A DNA stretch of 64,000 nucleotides. It comes from Hymenobacter metallilatus. GTDB lineage: Bacteria > Bacteroidota > Bacteroidia > Cytophagales > Hymenobacteraceae. The position numbers and the translations under genes were made by a program. Below the pieces are notes generated by a model. The model did no database searches. It had not been told where the DNA came from and saw only the letters and a list, made by a program, of their open reading frames with translations. This document shows positions 56,304-64,000 of the stretch, one piece after another. Location: contig NZ_RWIS01000006.1 of the NCBI RefSeq assembly GCF_003944705.1, positions 62,001 to 126,000 on the forward strand, written 5' to 3'. Each line of letters opens with the position of its first letter. Within the stretch, counting starts at the first letter, position 1.

Positions 56304-57875
56304 TTATAAGGCTGCCAGCACCGCCTCGGCGCACCGTTCCCCATCCATGGCCGCCGACACAATACCGCCAGCGTACCCGGCTCCTTCCCCGCAGGGAAAC
56401 AGGCCCCGCACCTCGGGGTGCTGCAGCGTTTCCCGGTCGCGGGGGATGCGGACCGGGGAGGAGGTCCGGCTTTCCACGCCTACAATCTGGGCCAGGTTGG
56501 TTGCGTAGCCGGGAATTTTGCGGCCGAAGTTCTGGAAGCCCTGACGCAGGCGTTCCGAGAGGCCGGCCCCAAGCACCTCCTCCATCGGCACCGACACCAG
56601 GCCGGGCTGGTAGCTGGTTTCCAGCAGTTGAGCCGAAGTTTTCTTTTTCAGAAAGTCGCCCAGGAGTTGGGCCGGGGCTAGTTGAGTGCTCCCGGCCAGG
56701 CGGCAGGCCCGTTGCTCAATTTCCTGCTGGAACCGCAGGCCGGCCAGGGCCCCGTGCTGGCGCAGGTCCATATCCTCCAACTCCACGGCCGCCACAATGC
56801 CCGAGTTGGCAAAGCGGGAGTCGCGGCGGCTGGGGCTCATGCCGTTTACCACTACCTCGCCGGGAGCAGTGGCAGCTGGCACGATAAAGCCGCCCGGGCA
56901 CATGCAGAACGAAAACACGCCCCGCTGCCGCTGCTGCCACTGTGTTTGGTGTACCAGGGCATAGGAAGCGGCTGGTAGCTCGCCCCGGTTGGGGCGGCGG
57001 TACTGGGCCTGGTCGATGAGCTGCTGGGGGTGCTCCACGCGCACACCCAGGGCAAAGGGCTTGGCCTCGATGAGCACGCCGCGCCGGTGCAGCAACTCGT
57101 ATACGTCGCGGGCCGAGTGGCCGGTGGCCAGAATAACGGCGTCGGCGGTCAGCTCCTGGCCGGTGCTGGTTACTACCCCACGCAGGTGCGGGCCCGTCAG
57201 CAGCAGGTCATCCACCCGGGTATCGAAGCGCACCTCGCCCCCGGCCGCCAGTATCGTGTCGCGCAGGGCGGCTACTACGTACGGCAGCTTGTTGGTGCCA
57301 ATATGCGGGTGAGCATCCACCAGAATGTCGGGGGTGGCACCGTGCTGCACCAGAATGCGCAGGATGCGCTGAATGTCGCCGCGCTTGGTGGAGCGGGTAT
57401 ACAGCTTGCCATCGGAGTAGGTACCGGCCCCGCCCTCGCCGAAGCAGTAATTGCTGTCGGGGTTTACGCGGTGCTCTTTGTTGAGGGCCGCCAAGTCGCG
57501 GCGGCGGGTACGCACGTCTTTGCCGCGCTCCAGCACAATGGGCTTGATGCCTAGCTCAATGGCCCGCAAAGCCGCAAACAACCCCGCCGGACCGGCTCCC
57601 ACTATCACTACTGAGCGGGTGGCCTGCCGTACATCGGGGTAGCGAAACCAAGGGCCGAATAACTCAGCGGGCGGGGCAGCGCGGTAAATATCGGCGCGTA
57701 ACCGCACCAGTGGCTGGCGGCCCCGGGCATCAATGGAGCGGCGGCGCAGGTGCACAAAGTCGGCCTGGCCCGGCATCAGACCGGCGGCATCGAGCAGGGC
57801 CCGGTAGCGGGCCAGCTCATTGTAGGCTACTTCCGGGGGCAGAAGCAGCTCAATTTCCTGGGGGGAAGTAGGCAT
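56304..57875 (-). CDS. FAD-dependent dehydrogenase (COG2509 type)
   Basis: A protein of 523 residues. The FAD Rossmann motif is VVIVGAGPAGLFAALRAIEL, followed by the ATG-type motif VILATGHSARDVYELLHRRG and the C-terminal VRGLFPCGEGAGYAGGIVSA. An N-terminal alpha/beta part (~75 residues) precedes the FAD site, as in uncharacterised FAD-dependent dehydrogenases. The substrate is unknown. Preceded on the minus strand by a TATCTTCG box (57932-57939) and a hairpin. Confidence 0.92.
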   Translation of the reverse strand: MPTSPQEIELLLPPEVAYNELARYRALLDAAGLMPGQADFVHLRRRSIDARGRQPLVRLRADIYRAAPPAELFGPWFRYPDVRQATRSVVIVGAGPAGLFAALRAIELGIKPIVLERGKDVRTRRRDLAALNKEHRVNPDSNYCFGEGGAGTYSDGKLYTRSTKRGDIQRILRILVQHGATPDILVDAHPHIGTNKLPYVVAALRDTILAAGGEVRFDTRVDDLLLTGPHLRGVVTSTGQELTADAVILATGHSARDVYELLHRRGVLIEAKPFALGVRVEHPQQLIDQAQYRRPNRGELPAASYALVHQTQWQQRQRGVFSFCMCPGGFIVPAATAPGEVVVNGMSPSRRDSRFANSGIVAAVELEDMDLRQHGALAGLRFQQEIEQRACRLAGSTQLAPAQLLGDFLKKKTSAQLLETSYQPGLVSVPMEEVLGAGLSERLRQGFQNFGRKIPGYATNLAQIVGVESRTSSPVRIPRDRETLQHPEVRGLFPCGEGAGYAGGIVSAAMDGERCAEAVLAAL

Positions 57876-57945
57876 GAATAAGTGGCGAAAGGGAGTTAGC
57901 CTTTGAACCGAAAAGGGTACGTAAGCAGCCGCGAAGATACAAAAT

Positions 57946-58000
57946 CAGCACCCCACAGCAGTACGCTCCTGACGGCAGAGCGAAGTGCTACGGGGTGCTG
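57946..58000. terminator. Hairpin between helical-protein and FAD genes
   Basis: CAGCACCCC (57946-57954) pairs with GGGGTGCTG (57992-58000) around a 37-base loop that can pair further. It lies downstream of the helical protein (stop 58032) on the minus strand, so it may end that transcript before the FAD gene. Confidence 0.45.
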
Positions 58001-58031
58001 GTACTGCCGCGGGGCGGGAGGGAGGCAGGAG

Positions 58032-58448
58032 CTACTGGCCGCTGCCAGAGAGCTGACCGGGCTTACCTGCCTGCACTTTGGGCCAGAACTTTTCAATCGA
58101 CTCATTAAACTGCGTCAGCACCTGAGTCCGAACCTCGCCCGAGGAATGACGCAACAGGTTGCTGAGCAGGTGCCGGTACATTTCGGTGGTTACTTCGAGG
58201 CCTTTGGCACTTACCAGCCCGTGGTGCAACAGGTCGCAATTGGCCGCCACAGAGTTGGCCAACGATTCAGTAAGCTCCTCCCGGGCCTGATCGGCTTCCC
58301 GGAAAGATTGTTCCAGACGAGTATTCATGGGGGCGAGAAACGGCTGCTCGGTTGACATGGGAAGGATGGACGTGGAAGTGGCAACCAAACCAAGTCCGGC
58401 TGGCAAATAGTTCAGCCAGTCCCGAAAAATATCTTGGTTATATCCCAT
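58032..58448 (-). CDS. Small helical protein of unknown function
   Basis: About 138 residues from the ATG at 58448, or 108 from an ATG at 58358. Almost all helix with Q/E-rich segments (SFREADQAREELTESLANSV, then SAKGLEVTTEMYRHLLSNLL). It has a phasin-like flavour but no firm match. Located between the FAD and thioesterase genes on the same strand; no conserved motif. Its own promoter is unclear. Confidence 0.55.
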   Translation of the reverse strand: MGYNQDIFRDWLNYLPAGLGLVATSTSILPMSTEQPFLAPMNTRLEQSFREADQAREELTESLANSVAANCDLLHHGLVSAKGLEVTTEMYRHLLSNLLRHSSGEVRTQVLTQFNESIEKFWPKVQAGKPGQLSGSGQ

Positions 58449-58485
58449 TACTTCGCCCGCCGGGAGGCAGATTGCTCCTCCCTTT

Positions 58486-58905
58486 TTATGCCGGCGTAGC
58501 CGGAGGCAGCAGGTTTGAAGGCAGAATGCGCACGGGCTTTTTGTGCTCGTCGATGGCCACAAAAGTGAACAGCCCCGACACGGCCCTGATGCGCTCTTCG
58601 GAATACATCTGCTCTACAAACAGCTCCACCCGTACTTTCAGGCTGGTATTGCCCACGTGCTCCACCCGCCCAATCAACTCCACCAGTGTGCCCCCAGGTA
58701 TGGGATGCGTAAAATCTACCTTGTCCGAAGACACCGTCACCATTTTGAGGCGGGAGAAGCGGGTCGCCGTAATAAAGGCCACCTCGTCCATCAGGTGCAG
58801 GGTAGTGCCCCCGAACAGGGTATCGTAGTGGTTGGTGGTGTTGGGGAAAACGGCTTTGAAAATGCGCGTCTCGGCGCGGCTGATTTTGTCGGCAAGGGTA
58901 AGCAT
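58486..58905 (-). CDS. Acyl-CoA thioesterase (hotdog) 2
   Basis: A protein of 139 residues. Hotdog fold: TRIFKAVFPNTTNHYDTLFG, GTTLHLMDEVAFITATRFSR, and VDFTHPIPGGTLVELIGRVE; the Asp in H-L-M-D-E is the catalytic-site residue. It hydrolyses acyl-CoA thioesters. It is related to the 174-residue enzyme at 34264 but shorter. The nearest upstream element is a cobalamin riboswitch ~210 bp away, an unexpected regulator for a thioesterase. Confidence 0.88.
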   Translation of the reverse strand: MLTLADKISRAETRIFKAVFPNTTNHYDTLFGGTTLHLMDEVAFITATRFSRLKMVTVSSDKVDFTHPIPGGTLVELIGRVEHVGNTSLKVRVELFVEQMYSEERIRAVSGLFTFVAIDEHKKPVRILPSNLLPPATPA

Positions 58906-59113
58906 AAGCTGAGCAGGAAAAAGTAAGAGAAACTATTTCCCCGCCCGGTTTTCGAAGGTGCTTTTCTCCCCCGTACCCGCTGGTTCCTGTTGCCTGTACC
59001 CGTGCACCCACCCGTGCCGGACCCGCCCAGCGGGTTCGGAGAGCAGGCCGGCCGTAGCCTGCCGTGGCAGCACCCAACAAGGCTCTCAGGTCGCGAAGAG
59101 GCCTTATCAATAG

Positions 59114-59313
59114 AAGCGGCAGGCAGGTCTCCTGACTTGGGCCCGGCTTCCCGCCCTTCTCACCGGCCACGGGGCAGATAATGGGCTGCGAGGAGAAGCC
59201 GTTGCCGCCTTCCTTTGAAGGCGGCGGGCCGTTACAGTAGCGCGTCTGTCCGGGAGTTGCACCCGATTCCCTTTTCAGGCCTTCCCAAACACGGAAAAGC
59301 CACCGGCCGCTCG
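59114..59313 (-). ncRNA. Cobalamin riboswitch (minus strand), without a B12 gene
   Basis: Read on the minus strand: GGGAATCGGGTGCAACTCCC, CAGACGCGCTACTGTAA, then GGTGAGAAGGGCGGGAAGCC and the B12 box AGTCAGGAGACCTGCC (59122-59137). These are the core of the classic cobalamin riboswitch, which shuts off expression when adenosylcobalamin or related B12 forms bind. A P1 pairing between AGCGGCCGG-like and CTGCCGCT ends is plausible. The first gene downstream on that strand is the hotdog thioesterase at 58905; no btuB, cob or methionine gene is present. Confidence 0.92.
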
Positions 59314-59642
59314 TCTGACTGAAAACACAGGCAAAGAACGTGGCCGCAAGGTACGTACAGAATACGGGTCCGCCAGCACACTTTCCCCACCCTGTACTCT
59401 TCAGGGAATAATGCGGCCCCCAGCCAAGGAGGTTGTGGGCAATGCGCCTACATTTGCGCCAATGAGCATCTTTACCAACCCGCTCCATTTCCCGCATGAC
59501 TCCTAGCACACGGCCGCCTATTTCAGAGTACACTATGTTTTGGGGCGGTAGTGGTTTAGCTGCTGGCTTGCCGGCCTCACACAGACCGTACTCTCAGGCT
59601 CATAACCAGTAGGCAGAGGGTAGATTTAGCGGATATTACAGT

Positions 59643-60971
59643 ATGCAGCAGGTGGTGGAAGCCTTTACCAGTGGCCGGTATTATCGTTCGGGGCGGTTGT
59701 CGCAGCACCTGCTGTGGCTGGCCTGCGGGGCGGGCGTAGCCGGGCTGCTCGCGTTTCGGGCCCTGATTGCGCTGAGCCCGGTAGTGGGCATGGTGGCGGT
59801 GCTGGCCAACCCCCGGCTGGGGGCGGCCCTGCCCCGGTACTGGCGCAACGGCGCGGCCCTGCGGGCGGCGGCCCTGGTGGCGTTTCTGCTGCTGAGTGGG
59901 TGCTATACCAGCCAGTGGCCCATTTGGCGGCACGAGTTATTCCGCAGCCTGACTTGGCTGGGGGTACCGCTGGCCTTTACGCTGGCCGTGCCCCTGAGCC
60001 GTGGGCAGCGGCTGGCGGTAGGAGCGTTGTTCGTGCTGAGTGTGGCGGCAGTGGGCCTGGCTACCATGGGCCAGTACCTGCTTAATCCTACCGGGGCCAA
60101 CGAAGCCATCCGGATAGGCCAGAACATGCAGGCCGCCACGGGCACGTTTCATATTGCTTTCGGTATTATGCTGGCCCAGGCGTTTTTCTGGGGGCTGTTG
60201 CTACGGCGGCACCCGCTGGCCGGGCGGGTGCTGCGAGTAGGGCTGCTGGCGGCAGTGGCCGGCATCGGCCTCACGCTGCACGTGCTGGCCTACCGCACCG
60301 GGTTGCTGCTGCTGTATACGGGGCTGCTGGCCTACGCCCTGCGCCTGCTTGCACGCCGGCACGTATTAGCGGGCGGGCTGCTGTTGCTGGGCGTGGGGCT
60401 GGGGCCCTGGCTGGCCTACCGCACCCTGGAGTCGGTGGAGCAGCGGGTAAGCGCCACGGTGTACGACGTAAGCCAGTACCTGGAAGGGCAGGACATCAAC
60501 GACTATTCCCTGGCCCGGCGGCTGGCGGCCGTCGAAACGGCTGGCACCATTATCCGCCAGCACTGGCTGCTGGGCGTTGGGCCCGCCGACGCCTACACGG
60601 CCATGCTGGACCAGTACAGCTGGCGCACCTTTGGGTTGCGGCCCGAAAACCGCGTGAACGTGCACAACCAGTACCTCAGTACCCTGGTGGGGGGCGGAGT
60701 AGTGGGACTGGGACTGTGGCTGGCGCTGCTCTTCGGACCCCTGATCCGCCCGGCTACCCGCCGCAACCCCTTCGTGGCCGTATTTATTTTCACTCAGGCC
60801 GTGGCCATGCTGGTAGTCGACATCCTGAGTCTGCAAATCAGCCTGAATCTGTTTGTGTTCGGCTACGGCTTTCTGGTAGTAGCCACCGAAACCGACTTCC
60901 TGCTGGCCCGGGATACGCCTGAACTGCCCCGGCCACCTGCTTCCGCGGCTGCCCCGGCCCCCGGGGCCTGA
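59643..60971 (+). CDS. O-antigen ligase family membrane protein
   Basis: A protein of 442 residues with about 10-12 TM helices and a large loop (RTLESVEQRVSATVYDVSQY to VHNQYLSTLVGGGVVGLGLW) that matches the Wzy_C region of WaaL/Wzy family proteins, including H-N-Q-Y-L. It would join or polymerise polysaccharide units on undecaprenyl pyrophosphate at the periplasmic face. Single gene next to an MHS transporter; the sugar transferase at 38045 could supply its substrate, but the two are far apart. Confidence 0.85.
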   Translation: MQQVVEAFTSGRYYRSGRLSQHLLWLACGAGVAGLLAFRALIALSPVVGMVAVLANPRLGAALPRYWRNGAALRAAALVAFLLLSGCYTSQWPIWRHELFRSLTWLGVPLAFTLAVPLSRGQRLAVGALFVLSVAAVGLATMGQYLLNPTGANEAIRIGQNMQAATGTFHIAFGIMLAQAFFWGLLLRRHPLAGRVLRVGLLAAVAGIGLTLHVLAYRTGLLLLYTGLLAYALRLLARRHVLAGGLLLLGVGLGPWLAYRTLESVEQRVSATVYDVSQYLEGQDINDYSLARRLAAVETAGTIIRQHWLLGVGPADAYTAMLDQYSWRTFGLRPENRVNVHNQYLSTLVGGGVVGLGLWLALLFGPLIRPATRRNPFVAVFIFTQAVAMLVVDILSLQISLNLFVFGYGFLVVATETDFLLARDTPELPRPPASAAAPAPGA

Positions 60972-60999
60972 CCTCCTACATCCTTGTTTTCCTCCGCCT

Positions 61000-62295
61000 A
61001 TGAGGCCTCCCTCTACGCCCCGCACCATGGCTTCCCGCATCCGGTCCATCTTCAGCGGCTCGGTGGGCAACCTGGTGGAGTGGTACGACTGGTACGTGTA
61101 CTCGGCCTTTTCCTTGTACTTTGCGCCGGCTTTTTTCCCGAAGGGCAACCTTACGGCGCAGCTGCTTAACTCGGCCGCCATTTTTGCGGTAGGCTTTCTG
61201 ATGCGGCCCTTGGGGGGCTGGCTGATGGGAATTTACGCCGACCGGGCCGGGCGCAAGGCGGCGCTGCTGGCGTCGGTGCTGCTCATGTGCGGGGGCTCCC
61301 TGCTCATTGCCCTCACCCCATCCTACAGCCAGATTGGCGTGGCTGCTCCCGCGCTGCTGGTGCTGGCCCGGCTGCTGCAGGGCCTAAGCGTAGGCGGCGA
61401 GTACGGTACCTCGGCCACTTACCTCAGCGAAATGGCCGATGCCCGCCACCGGGGCTTCTTTTCCAGCTTTCAGTACGTTACCCTGATTGCGGGGCAGCTG
61501 CTGGCTCTGCTGGTCCAGCTGGCTCTGCAGCAGCTACTCACGCCCGCTGAGCTGGCGGCCTGGGGCTGGCGCATTCCGTTTGGCATTGGCGCTGCCGCGG
61601 CGCTGGTAGCCCTGTACCTGCGCCGGACCATGGAAGAAACCGATGCTTTTCAGCAAGAGGCAGCTCAGCCCTCGGCCCCGAAAGCCAGCCAGCTGCGGAT
61701 ACTGCTGCAGCATCCGCGCGAGGTGCTTACGGTAATTGGCCTTACCCTGGGCGGTACGGTAGTGTTTTATACCTTCACCACCTACGTACAGAAGTTCCTG
61801 GTTAATACGACCGGCTTCAGTAAAGGCCAGGCTACGCTGGTGTCGTTTGGGGCCCTGGGCGTAGCCATGCTGCTACAGCCCCTATTGGGCGCCTTGTCGG
61901 ACCGGGTGGGACGACGGCCGGTGCTGCTGTTTTTTGGCATCGGGGCCACGCTCCTCACGGTGCCCCTGCTCACGGCCCTGGCCCGGGCCCAGGGCTTAGG
62001 GGAGGCTTTTGGCCTGCTGCTGCTGGCCATGCTGGTCATCAGCGGCTATACTTCCATCAATGCCGTAGTCAAAGCCGAACTGTTCCCAACCGAAATTCGG
62101 GCGCTGGGCGTAGGTCTGCCCTATGCCCTCACGGTGGCAGTGTTCGGGGGCTCGGCCGAATACCTGGCCCTGCTCGCCAAGGATTACGGCGTGGAGCACT
62201 GGTTTTACTGGTACGTAACGGCCTGCGCGGCCGTGTCGCTGCTGGTATACTGGCGCATGGCCGATACGCGCGCTACCTCGCGCATCCGGGAGTAG
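61000..62295 (+). CDS. MFS transporter, MHS family
   Basis: A protein of 431 residues from the ATG at 61000; the ATG at 61027 (ASRIRSIFSGSVGNLVEWYD) also fits. Twelve TM helices. Metabolite:H+ symporter marks: SGSVGNLVEWYDWYVYSAFS in TM1, the loop 2-3 motif GIYADRAGRKAALLASVLL, and LGALSDRVGRRPVLLFFGIG in the second half. The nearest known relatives transport alpha-ketoglutarate or similar acids. Starts 28 bp after the O-antigen ligase-like gene, so the two may share a transcript. Confidence 0.92.
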   Translation: MRPPSTPRTMASRIRSIFSGSVGNLVEWYDWYVYSAFSLYFAPAFFPKGNLTAQLLNSAAIFAVGFLMRPLGGWLMGIYADRAGRKAALLASVLLMCGGSLLIALTPSYSQIGVAAPALLVLARLLQGLSVGGEYGTSATYLSEMADARHRGFFSSFQYVTLIAGQLLALLVQLALQQLLTPAELAAWGWRIPFGIGAAAALVALYLRRTMEETDAFQQEAAQPSAPKASQLRILLQHPREVLTVIGLTLGGTVVFYTFTTYVQKFLVNTTGFSKGQATLVSFGALGVAMLLQPLLGALSDRVGRRPVLLFFGIGATLLTVPLLTALARAQGLGEAFGLLLLAMLVISGYTSINAVVKAELFPTEIRALGVGLPYALTVAVFGGSAEYLALLAKDYGVEHWFYWYVTACAAVSLLVYWRMADTRATSRIRE

Positions 62296-62311
62296 GGCCT
62301 AAACCGTAAGC

Positions 62312-62722
62312 TTATTGAATGGTGATGGTGTCGGTGAGGGTTTGGGTGGTGTTCGGGAACAGCAGCACGTAGGTGCCCGGCTCAGCCGCCGTAAACTGAT
62401 ACGTGCCCCGGTAGTCAGACACAACCTGCGGACAGGTGCACCCTTCGTAGTGCACGGTAGGCACGAGGTATACCTTTTTATCCTCCCGTTGCTCGCGCAG
62501 CCCCTGAAACTGTCCGCACCCATTTGGAATACTAACGGTGTAGGAAACCGGCACGGGAGTGCCCACCCGACCGGTACGGGCGCTGCTCACCGTTGCCACT
62601 GAGCCCACCACATCCTCGGAGCACGTAGCCTCATCGGTGGTAGGAAAACAGGACGTAGCCGCCCCGGTTAGGCCCAGGCACAGGGCTAGTAGTCGGATTG
62701 AATTGATTTTCAGAGAATTCAT
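62312..62722 (-). CDS. Hypothetical lipoprotein
   Basis: About 136 residues from the ATG at 62722. Type II signal peptide with GAATSC. The mature part is Cys-rich (C-x-E, N-G-C-G, G-C-T-C) and beta-rich, ending in a strand pair (GTYQFTAAEPGTYVLLFPNT). Family unknown. Convergent with the MHS transporter with a 16-bp gap and no visible terminator. Confidence 0.7.
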   Translation of the reverse strand: MNSLKINSIRLLALCLGLTGAATSCFPTTDEATCSEDVVGSVATVSSARTGRVGTPVPVSYTVSIPNGCGQFQGLREQREDKKVYLVPTVHYEGCTCPQVVSDYRGTYQFTAAEPGTYVLLFPNTTQTLTDTITIQ

Positions 62723-62901
62723 AGAGTAGGAACGGTAGCTACCGCAGGAAAGTGCACGGCTTGTCGCTTGATAAGATGCCGTGCACTCCGTAAAGGTTGG
62801 CAAAGAAAAGTAACTAAACTTTCAACTTGGGGTATAATTATTGAGGTGCTTCCTGATTTTGCGCCCAAATTCGGCCGCTCTGCGCTTCACTACTGCCCTC
62901 T

Positions 62902-63444
62902 ATGCCTGCTACCCGTACACTGTTTGTGCGTTTTCTGCTGCCTCTGCCCATCTTACTGCACCTAACGGCCTGCTCCGACCAGAAAAAACCGGAACAAAAG
63001 CCCGCCCGGCCCAGTCCGCCGGCAACAGTTGCGGCGGCACTACCGGGAGGCGGGCAACTGGTTATCAGCTACAGTCAGCCCTCGGCTAAGGAGCGCAAAG
63101 TGTTTGGGGGGCTGGTGCCCTACGGGCAGGTGTGGCGCACCGGGGCCAACGAGGCCACCACGTTTCAGGTAAGCCGGAACGTAACGGTGCAGGGGCAGGC
63201 CCTGCCCGCCGGTAAATACGCGCTGTTCACCATTCCCCAGGAAAAGGAGTGGACCATCATCTTCAACAAAACCGCTAAGCAATGGGGGGCCTACGAGTAC
63301 CAGGAGGCCGACGATGTGCTGCGCGTAAAAGCCACCCCAAGCCGGGCGGCCACTCCGTTGGAGCGCTTCACCATTACGGCCGATAAAGCGGGCCGGGTAA
63401 CGCTGGCCTGGGAGAAAACCCAGGTAGCATTTGCGGTACGATAG
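62902..63444 (+). CDS. DUF2911 lipoprotein
   Basis: A protein of 180 residues with type II signal peptide and lipobox LTAC. The rest matches the DUF2911 pattern: VISYSQPSAKERKVFGGLVP, YGQVWRTGANEATTFQVSRN, LPAGKYALFTIPQEKEWTII and an ending strand. Members are periplasmic or outer-membrane proteins common in Bacteroidota, function unknown. Divergent from the preceding lipoprotein gene with a 179-bp gap. Confidence 0.88.
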   Translation: MPATRTLFVRFLLPLPILLHLTACSDQKKPEQKPARPSPPATVAAALPGGGQLVISYSQPSAKERKVFGGLVPYGQVWRTGANEATTFQVSRNVTVQGQALPAGKYALFTIPQEKEWTIIFNKTAKQWGAYEYQEADDVLRVKATPSRAATPLERFTITADKAGRVTLAWEKTQVAFAVR

Positions 63445-63491
63445 GCTGCCCTACCGGCTGCCCGGAACCCTGCGGACCTGCCGCAGCGCTC

Positions 63492-64000
63492 CTAACGGCA
63501 ATGCTCTTTCTGTAACTTTCTGATTTCCCGCTCGGCCGCCGGGGCATCGCCCCATTGCAAAGCCTGGCTCAGGGCCGCGCAGGCCCCGGCCGAGTCGTGC
63601 AGCCGCAGCTTCAGCATCCCGATGGCGCGGTAAAACTGGCCTCTGTCGCGGGGCTGCACCAGGTGCAGGCACTGCTCATTGTCGGCAACGGCGGCGGCGT
63701 AGTTGCCGGCGTCGGCATGGGCCAGGGCGCGGTTGGCGTAGGCATTGATATAGTGCGGATTGATGCGGGCGGCGGCCGTAAAATCGGCAATGGCGGCTGG
63801 GTAGCGCTTTTGCTCGTAGCGCAGCCAGCCCCGATTCAGAAAGGAAACCGAATCCTGAGGGTTCAGCTCCACGGCCCGCGTGAGGTAATGCGCGGCCCGG
63901 GCCGTGTCTTGCTGCTGCATGTACCAGAAGCCCGCCCGGCCGTTGGCAAACGGGTTGTTGGCCTCCAGGGCCAGCACCTGGGCATTTGCGGCCAGGGCCT
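63492..64000 (-). CDS. TPR repeat protein, C-terminal part (cut by window edge)
   Basis: The frame remains open to the right edge, so the gene starts beyond position 64000. The visible ~169 residues are tetratricopeptide repeats with A-x-x-Y/F, G-x-x-x-Y/L patterns (e.g. DSVSFLNRGWLRYEQKRYPA, then INPHYINAYANRALAHADAG) ending in KLQKEHCR. TPR proteins mediate protein-protein contacts. Unknown partner. Confidence 0.9.
   Translation of the reverse strand, partial: ALAANAQVLALEANNPFANGRAGFWYMQQQDTARAAHYLTRAVELNPQDSVSFLNRGWLRYEQKRYPAAIADFTAAARINPHYINAYANRALAHADAGNYAAAVADNEQCLHLVQPRDRGQFYRAIGMLKLRLHDSAGACAALSQALQWGDAPAAEREIRKLQKEHCR

Noticed and set aside
58448-59533. 361-residue minus-strand open frame across the riboswitch
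   Set aside because: It runs through the cobalamin riboswitch and out of frame over the thioesterase gene; composition is not protein-like.
1-64000. CRISPR arrays, tRNA or rRNA genes
   Set aside because: No regularly spaced direct repeats and no tRNA T-loop or anticodon-arm pattern was found by eye; a tRNAscan and CRISPR search would be needed to exclude them fully.

Overview
The window is a GC-rich chromosomal segment of a Bacteroidota bacterium, most probably Hymenobacter or a close relative in Hymenobacteraceae. Signs of this are C-terminal sorting domains of the type IX secretion system (both A- and B-type), -7 promoter boxes of the form TAnnTTTG, lipoproteins with LxxC lipoboxes, TlpA/DUF4369 proteins, and high GC content. 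The assignment is inferred from gene content, not from a marker-gene comparison. I saw no rRNA, tRNA, CRISPR array, transposase or prophage gene.

Region 1 (1-10.5 kb, minus strand) is one long gene train: SWIM zinc-finger protein, DUF5691 protein, MoxR AAA+ ATPase, DUF5682 protein and a VWA protein cut by the window edge. It resembles the E. coli yehL-M-P-Q set. Four non-core genes sit inside it: a 4-TM protein, a secreted propeller-like protein, a 2H phosphoesterase and an Imm51-like protein. Palindromic repeats separate several of its genes. This is the best candidate in the window for a poorly described system.

Region 2 (10.5-30 kb) holds an RND transporter, a photolyase-type cluster (SRPBCC, TIGR03643 and a cryptochrome interrupted by an in-frame TGA), thyA, two tiny tandem paralogs, an aminotransferase, dprA, a MerR regulator, alaS, several proteins with TonB-like C-terminal domains, and gatB. 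Region 3 (30-44.5 kb) has three tandem TlpA thioredoxins, a Pro/Ala-rich protein, a T9SS-secreted M43 protease, pcm, a sugar transferase, ribE, a frameshifted lipoprotein gene, hemF with a PAP2 phosphatase, an MBL hydrolase and a GNAT. Region 4 (44.5-64 kb) has a fused 2-oxoacid dehydrogenase E1, a BamA/TamA-like barrel protein divergent from a TrmH methyltransferase, a sigma factor/anti-sigma/barrel operon, a T9SS type B adhesin-like protein, a CoA-binding protein, an FAD dehydrogenase, a hotdog thioesterase behind an isolated cobalamin riboswitch, an O-antigen ligase-like protein, an MHS-family transporter, small lipoproteins and a TPR protein.

The most striking cross-cutting feature is a set of palindromic repeat families. 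About a dozen copies lie between genes, some nested in one another. Three more have apparently been accepted in-frame inside coding genes: DUF5682, alaS and the E1 dehydrogenase. There they add about 30 to 90 residues without breaking the reading frame.
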